A DNA stretch of 64,000 nucleotides from contig MU006117.1 in NCBI GenBank assembly GCA_010093705.1, positions 77,707-141,706 of the forward strand, read 5' to 3'. Below the pieces are notes generated by a model. It was not told the DNA's origin. It ran no database searches and saw nothing but the letters and a program-made list of their open reading frames with translations. The position numbers were made by a program, and so were the translations under genes. This DNA comes from Patellaria atrata CBS 101060 (lineage: Eukaryota > Ascomycota > Dothideomycetes > Patellariales > Patellariaceae). Positions 57,493 to 64,000 of the stretch are shown one piece after another. Position 1 is the first letter of the stretch; each line of letters begins with the position of its first letter.

Positions 57493-59560
57493 TCACCAAG
57501 TTTCCTAGGATTTCATCAGCGGCGATCACTGGAAACGGCGTTAAGGATTCACTTACGGCAATATACTGTCCGCCCTCCCTCTTCTGCTCCCAAAATTCCT
57601 CTGCTTCTTTCCTATTAATACCACCCTTCTCCATGACAACATCAATCAGCGCTTCATGTACTCCCTCACCCATACCTTTCGAGCTCCCGCAAACGAAGAT
57701 ACGCCCGTCAAGTGCGGAAATAACGAACCACACTATGTCTGCACGCAGTCTGACTTCATCTTGGACGTACTTTGCCTCTTTAGCATCGTCTGACTTTGTC
57801 GGGTCCTTCTTCTTGCGACTCTGAACGACCTTCTTAATATCTTGCTCGTGATCGCCAAGCTCGCCAGAGTAGATCTCGTCAAGATTGCTATCCCTGACGC
57901 CCTGCACCAACCAGATCTTGTTCGCGCAGTTCGCCTTCTTCACCCTGTTCAAGATGAACCCTCTGAAGGGCGCCATGCCGACACCTGCTCCTATCAGCAT
58001 CATCGGGCCATCTCCGCCGAACTGACTACTGAGAGGATTCGCCATAAGTCCTCTGAACATAGGCACACGGAGATCTAGCACCTCGGAAGCATTAATGCCC
58101 TCCTGCTCCGCTTCGATGAACTTGCGGGCTGTTCGTTCGAGAAACCCGCTCCCTACGCCAGTGCGTACAGATATAGGACCGCGCCAATCGGGTGTTTCAT
58201 GTATCGTAACAGCCATTTCGATCAAACGACGGCCGGGTTGCAGCCCTCCTCGAGAAGAAGAGATATGCGGGTCGTTGGAAAGAGAATAGAAGCGCGGCAT
58301 CAGCTGTGTGAGAACACTTAGAAGAGCAGGAAGAGGAGGCTTAGATGAGGGGAACGCGTGTAATAGTTGGTTGATCGTGATGTGAGGGCCGGTCCTCAAG
58401 TCACAGAAACTGGCTTGACCCTGAGCAGAGGTGAGGTGGAGAAGGATCTTCTTCTCGTTGGCCGCATCGGCATATTCGGCGAGGACACGTAGGAGAGGTT
58501 TGGTAGGCGGATTGCTAGAAATGTCCACTGTCCAGGTGAGGAGCTCGCGGCGGGTAGTCACCAGTTCACGTGGCTTCTCTTCTCCCCAGATTGTGGGCCA
58601 GCGACCGCCTTGAGTTTTGAGAGTAACAGGTTTATCGCGGACGAAAGATGGTATTCCTAGCTGGTCAAAAATGTCATCGACGGCTTCCGTAGGGTTGGGT
58701 GGGCAGATGCCAATGGCACCCCCAACTTTGAAGTCAAGGCCACCTTCCTCGGGATAGTCTGTTACATCGAGATCGAAGTGAAAAGTCCTCTTCTCCGCAC
58801 CAGGTTTGGTCAATTCACGAGCGTGGAAGACCGGTGCGGAGAAGACATCGTATGGAGGATGAGGCTGTACGTATTTGGGAGGATGTTTATGTACGGCAGT
58901 GACGTGCTTGGGTGCTGCACTAGAGATTGGGTCGAAAGACATAGTAGTCTCGGGGAGTGGTGTAATATTAGTAAGTGGTGTATCCAAACTGAGCGGGCCA
59001 AGCTTGAGATCAAGCCTCCGGAAAGCCTCGTTGTCGGGAAGGATGACGGGCAGAATCGGGGAAGACTTCGTGTCCGGTTCTAATGTCTCCACGAAGCAAC
59101 ACCCGCCGCCACAGCAGTACTTCTCAATGAGCTCGGTGCCAGTCTGCCCGTCTCCTAGAAGCCTTCGCATACCCTCTGCATCTTGTGATATGAGCGTAGT
59201 AGAGGCCCGTCGAAGCTTCGGTCTACCAATATCTACTGATGCCGCAGGTAGACCTTTCAGCCTGTCGACCAATTCATCTACTTGTTCGTCCACCTCAGTG
59301 TTCGGGGTAGATGGGGACTCCATGTCACTGGAATCGTAGTATCCCAACGACTCACCCGACGACCGAGGCGACTCTGTGTCTGTAGAATCATTGTTCAAGG
59401 AGATAGGTGCGAGGTGGTATTCAGGGAGGGTCTGTGGAGGCTCTCGAGGAATTGGATCGTCAGGATGGGAAGTTGCACTGGTAGGTATTGTGTGTTGGGA
59501 CCGATGTAGGTTTTGCATCATCGGTACAACCGAGGTGGCGAGATCGCCCGGTCGAGCCAT
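57493..59560 (-). CDS. FAD/NADPH-binding reductase of the cytochrome P450 reductase type, without flavodoxin domain
   Basis: Exon 1 is 59560-57557 (668 codons), the intron 57556-57505 (GTAAGT...GCTGAT...CCTAG, 52 nt) and exon 2 only 12 nt (57504-57493), coding ETW and stop; 671 aa. The splice recreates GGQYIAETW, the usual C-terminus of CPR/sulfite-reductase-type flavoproteins, where the terminal Trp covers the FAD. Motifs: RFYSLSND (423-430, FAD), GAGVGMAPFRGF (524-535, NADPH) and FVCGSSKGMGEGVHEAL (about 622-638). There is no FMN-binding flavodoxin; instead a disordered head of about 145 residues leads to a CCGGGCC cluster (149-155). It probably passes electrons from NADPH to an unknown one-electron acceptor. 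The start is the first ATG of the frame. Confidence 0.88.
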
Positions 59561-61674
59561 TGGACGGCGAGCTGTGAAGAGCGAACAAATGTTAGATAGG
59601 TGAAATACATTAAGAGAGAGATGAGAATATTATAATAAGGAGCGATGAGACGAGGTGTCGTGAACCTTTCCCCCACCTTTACGGCGTACCTGTTCTCGTA
59701 GAGATTATCTGATAATCGCGATTGTATGACGATAATCGCTTGCGGCGCACGGTAAAGTTAAAACTCCAACAACCCCTTCGAGAAATCCTGTTGAGAATGA
59801 AGGACGACACGTTGATCAAATAGGAGGAGAGTGGAGGGGAAGTGTCAGGACATGTGGTTGACTAAATATCAAATTGGTAAGGGATTTCCAACGTGTTAGG
59901 TTATGAGAGAATAATGAAGGGGTGGAGGTGAGGAAAGATCAGGAATTATCTTTTTTTTGGCTTCGAATTTAGGATTGCCGGGTATTGTGCAAGGGGAGAA
60001 GGGGGAGAAGGGCAGTTAATTCTACGGGCTTTTTGTTACGGTACCACGGTCTTCAGATTGTAAGGTAGAGATTGTGGTGCTTCGGTAGGTTTGCTAACAC
60101 TTTGTGGGTTAATTTTCCACTTTTTCCACCTTGTTGTGCCCCAAATACATCCGAACGTCACTTGATTGTGGTATAGTACCTAAAGTGCTTGATTGTCCGC
60201 CCGCTTTCACTTCGCGATCCCAACCCCTAAGCATCCCTATTATTCTCTAACTAACCCGATGATCAATCAATCTGCTGTTGCAGCTGATTATCACGCGTCT
60301 TTTCACCACTCAATGCTACAGTATTGCTGACATTGATGCTCATCACCGTTGTCATCTCGCTCATCGATTCTTAATCGATTGTAGATTTGTTTCAAATCAT
60401 CCTTGAATCTTCTGGTGTTTCTGACTGTACCTCGCCCTCCCCTTGACGGTAGATGGCACAGATGGGTGCATGCTTACCGTACCGAACACGCCTGCCCGCA
60501 TCGAAACCTGGTGAATTCTCCCTCGCACAAGGCCCTCGGTCTATCATTTTCATCAGACCTCAAATAGTCCAATGCTTTCAACAGCTACCTTACTTTAAGC
60601 TATGCTCATCACTGATCACTGACGATATTCTCTGCACAACTGCACATCTTTCTGCTCCGAGAACCGCTGTAACCCCTTGTTTTCCCGCCCCGTTGTGCCC
60701 GCACCGTCAGATCCCAGACACCCTCCGACAATGCCATCTATCCAATTATTGATGCAATTCCACCGGCCTATGGTTCCTACTGGATGACCTTCCTCAGGGT
60801 TGCCATGAGCCTCAGCCTGAGTCTTTGGGCTGCCGGAGCTGTTCGTACCGGCTTTGCGAAAAGCTCACCACATCCGGAACCCACCTTGATGCCTCCCCGC
60901 GCCAGAGGACTTCCACTTCCATCCAGCTGCTTGCCAGCTCGTGCTTTTCTTTTTTTTTTTCTTTACCTTGATTCGACCATCATTCACGGCGCGGTCTTTC
61001 ATTCCTTTTTGGAACCATGTCGCTACCGTATCGCTTTCGTTTTGATTATCCATTTCGAGGTAAATTCATCACGATATCTTGACTACATGCTGTACACACA
61101 TCTGACGACTGACAACACGGCCTTTGCAGCTCTCGTGCTGGCTGCAGCCACGGTGATTGAACCATGTCACTCTGGCTGTTTTGGCTCTTCAGCCTGCTTC
61201 GTACTCTGCATCTGTTGGCTTGCCCAGCCTCTGCATTCCCGTAGATTCCTTCACCGTACCTTGATATTTGAGAGAGCCTAGAGAGGTTATCTGGACGTCC
61301 CACAAGTCATCTCCGGCGAAACTCGAGATCCTTGCGAGATAAGATAATTTGCTCATCTCAATCAGCGCCAAAGCTTCTTGGTACTAACACCTGATGGGAG
61401 ACTATTGGATTCGATCCGTACTTTCCAGCTTTCGGAGAACGACATCTCATAAGAAAATTTTCATTTTGCAAATAATTATTCACAGTGCACCGGATAGATA
61501 GGAGAAGATTCTTTCACCAATGCCCGAAGGAGCACCCGCGAATCGATCCTCAACGCAAATGAATGGAACCACGTACTATTCGTTGATTTTGATCTCTAGT
61601 ATCCTCAATATCTCCTGCAACACAACATCACTGGTACCCATATATATATCAACAAAGTTATATCTTTCCGGTGC
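59561..61674. other. Intergenic region
   Basis: About 2.1 kb; rightward frames near 60453-61281 lack motifs and overlap leftward ones. Nothing supported. Confidence 0.45.
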
Positions 61675-62451
61675 TTATTTTTCTGGCATGTACACACTAA
61701 CCTCCAGACCGCCTTTGAAAGGTAAAGTGGAACTGCGGAAATTACCCTTTGGGTCACGAAGCACTGAGAAAAGCTCTTCGTAACGAGATGCTGATTGAAT
61801 CGTGTTGTCTGTAACAACTAGTGCTCCTGGCTTCAGCCTTGGAAGTACTGCTTTCAGCGCAGGCAAAGCAACTGGCGGCCAGACTAGCCGGGTCAGTACA
61901 CGGTCTTTGCTCTGATATTGGAGACATATGTGACTTGGCTTACTATCCAATAACAAGAAATCAACCGTTTCAATATCATTGGCAAGAGTTTCCTCTAAAT
62001 CGCCTTCTCTCAAATTGATTCTTTCAGCTACTGCATTACCACATATCTCCCAGTTCTCTCTTGCCTTCTTCGCTTTTTCGGGTTCCTTTTCAGTGGCAAT
62101 AACCCACCCTTTTTCGCCTGTTAACTTTTCTACTTCTGCAACTGCTAGTGCAAGGTAGATCGTGCTGACGCCATAACTGGTTCCCGCTTCGACGATATAT
62201 CGAGAACGGCTGGAGATGACGAGTTGGTAAACGAACTCCGCTTTATCTCGATCTAACGCGATAAACTTGTCTCTCATAAGATCATCTAGAGCTAAAGAAC
62301 TAGTAACGGGATCCGTCTTGTATAACTCTTTAACGGCTACTAATTTAGCAGGTGGTATACTCTCCTCTTGCTCCAATGACGATTGGTGTAGCCGATCAAG
62401 TAGATCAGCTATATGCTGTGAAGGCCTAACGGGTGATGATGTAGCTGACAT
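61675..62451 (-). CDS. Class I SAM-dependent O-methyltransferase
   Basis: Small catechol/caffeoyl-CoA-type O-methyltransferase. Exon 1 is 62451-61944, the intron 61943-61884 (GTAAGC...TACTGACC...GCTAG, 60 nt) and exon 2 61883-61675; 238 aa. The intron is a stop-free multiple of three, so the unspliced frame is also open (258 aa), but only the spliced form gives the family sequence VDFLLLDIWPPVALPALKAV. The SAM-binding motif is EAGTSYGVSTIYLALA (88-103), with IATEKEP as the acidic ribose contact, and a late VVTDNTIQSAS. No signal or membrane segment; cytosolic. There is no neighbouring biosynthetic gene to suggest a substrate. Confidence 0.9.
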   Translation of the reverse strand: MSATSSPVRPSQHIADLLDRLHQSSLEQEESIPPAKLVAVKELYKTDPVTSSLALDDLMRDKFIALDRDKAEFVYQLVISSRSRYIVEAGTSYGVSTIYLALAVAEVEKLTGEKGWVIATEKEPEKAKKARENWEICGNAVAERINLREGDLEETLANDIETVDFLLLDSKPSHICLQYQSKDRVLTRLVWPPVALPALKAVLPRLKPGALVVTDNTIQSASRYEELFSVLRDPKGNFRSSTLPFKGGLEVSVYMPEK

Positions 62452-63942
62452 TGCAGCTACGGTGAATATAAGTGCTGACTAGATGGCTAGTGGGCACAAA
62501 ATATTGATCTTTGGTAATAACGGGAAACGTTACATGCAAAAAGACTTCATGATCGACCTGGATCAGAGAAAGTCAGATATTGTACGAGGTAGCCGATATC
62601 GCGATCTTCTGTTCCAGGCCATCACGCCGTGTTCCGCGCGGTTTGGAATGACTGTTGGAATCGTCGCTCTGCAGAAGCGTCTAACTATTTTGTTTCAGCA
62701 GTTGGGATCAAATTAATCATCTATTTCGCAGAGACAAAATGACCGGATTTGTTGCGATCTGACGCAATCTCGGCGCAAATCTTTTGTGTGAGGTGACTAT
62801 CCTTCGATATTCCCAACGTCATGGGCGGGAAAGGGTCCTTGGGTCCAGGCTTGAGGTTCTTTTGGACCGTTCGTGTTTGACGGGTTTGATCCTGTCGATC
62901 TTTCGGTTATGCTTGATGTCCTTAGGAAAGGATGGGCGAGCCGCGCTAAGGCCACGACATCATCTTTGAGCTATAAAACTTCATGGACGAAAAGGTCGGT
63001 CTAAATCGCGGTATACTACAATACTACCTTGTGCTACCTTTGTACTTGGACACAGCTTGCTATAGCCATTCTTGTACTACAAGCTGGTAAAGACTCACGC
63101 ATAGACGTCAACATTGCATCTGAGATGCTACACTCTCATGCCCACGAGTTACATGGTAATCCTCGTCGACGTTCAATAGGATGTTATTGGAGCGAGTTCT
63201 TGAAGAGACATTCGTAACCGCTCTATCTCAATAGTGCTTACTTCCCCTGAATACTCGCAACCTAACCAGTACGTCACAAGCGATTGGGATCTGTGATGAT
63301 TTAGAAGCGATATCTATGGAACTAAGCCAGCTGAATAACGACCGTAGATCAATACAGAAGCGGCGAGAGAGAATCGGTAGGTAACGCGGGCTTAAATCGT
63401 CCTACACAAAAAAAAATTGGACTCATTAACGTAGAAGGTAACAACATCTCTTTTCTCGACAGCAAAGCATTTGTTTCTCACAGTCAAGAATCCCGTAATT
63501 CCGTTCAATATAGTCGTGCTAAGAACCAGAAAACATGAAGTCTTTTTGTCAATATTGCTTTTTCATTTCAGTCATGATTTAATAAGTTGGATTTTAGTCT
63601 GTTGATATTCTGTTAAGAGCCTGGGAGTCCTCATGACGATACTGGATAGGGGACTGACTCCGCACCCCGTAATCATGTGCAACTGTACTCTCGTCAACCG
63701 TCACTATCCAATCCCCATTAAGCAATTATTCAAACTCCTTTATGACTTCGAGTCATAAACAACAGTTCACCTCTCATGACAGCATAGACCACAAGCCTCA
63801 GTTCCTCTCTGATCCTCAACCCTTTTCCAAAAAAACTTCTCTCCCACTCTTCCAAATCTCACAACAAACACCATTTCACATCTCAAAACTCTAGCCTCCA
63901 TACACCAGCCCCCCTTCTCCACCATCCCCATCCCCCCAAATC
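62452..63942. other. Intergenic region
   Basis: About 1.5 kb; no supported gene. From about 63780 the sequence becomes pyrimidine-rich (CTCTCCCACTCTTCC-like), as in fungal promoters and leaders. Confidence 0.45.
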
Positions 63943-64000
63943 ATGGGCCAAGAAAACAGCCACAACACCTTCCCAAACGAATCCCCCTCTCGCACCTCAA
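63943..64000 (+). CDS. Possible gene start at window edge
   Basis: An ATG after a long CT-rich leader opens a frame (MGQENSHNTFPNESPSRTS) that runs to the end of the window. The leader composition favours a true start, but 19 codons cannot be identified. Confidence 0.35.
   Translation, partial: MGQENSHNTFPNESPSRTS

Overview
The window is nuclear DNA of a filamentous ascomycete (Pezizomycotina). Genes carry short introns (about 47-80 nt, one of 136 nt) with GT...AG ends and CTAAC/CTGAC-like branch sites. The gene set is typical of moulds: a nudE orthologue, Nup82, a Zn(II)2Cys6 factor, a HeLo-domain protein, a DUF6536-type membrane protein and an X325/BIM1-like secreted copper protein. A leotiomycete-like fungus would fit, but that is only an impression. 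There are no rRNA or tRNA genes that I can recognise.

Layout. 1-3.7 kb is a decayed accessory patch: the N-terminus of a pogo/Fot1-type transposase runs off the left edge, and three degenerate relatives of one C2H2 zinc-finger gene family follow it. 5.4-7.2 kb holds nudE (dynein/LIS1 pathway). 7.7-8.35 kb holds a diverged direct repeat pair. 8.8-10.3 kb is a mitochondrial-carrier-family protein with an unusual helical tail. 10.6-14.7 kb is one large spliced gene joining a HeLo-like region, a degenerate kinase domain, an IQ motif and a trypsin-like serine protease domain; I consider it the most interesting gene here. 14.7-22.9 kb is gene-poor, with one small ORF. 22.9-23.7 kb is a nitroreductase-family gene and 24.9-28.2 kb a long disordered protein.

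28.8-37.4 kb is a second repeat-bearing stretch: a 20-bp tandem array, a 2-oxoglutarate dioxygenase next to a seven-exon Zn2Cys6 regulator, the cytochrome b5 reductase gene, and a degenerate array of roughly 130-160 bp monomers directly downstream of a frameshifted DUF6536-type membrane protein gene (37.4-40.1 kb). A monomer-like copy lies next to the 20-bp array at 28.8 kb, linking the two repeat regions.

41.7-64 kb is mostly housekeeping: an SRR1-domain protein, an X325/BIM1-like copper protein, NUP82 and CBP20 sharing a 210-bp divergent promoter, a GH17 glucanase, two small hypothetical genes, SQT1 (chaperone of ribosomal protein uL16), a flavodoxin-less FAD/NADPH reductase with a 12-nt last exon, a class I O-methyltransferase, and a possible gene start at the right edge.

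Gene models were assembled by joining reading frames at splice sites that restore family-conserved residues. Two introns (in the b5 reductase and the O-methyltransferase) are stop-free multiples of three, so an unspliced reading would silently add residues there.
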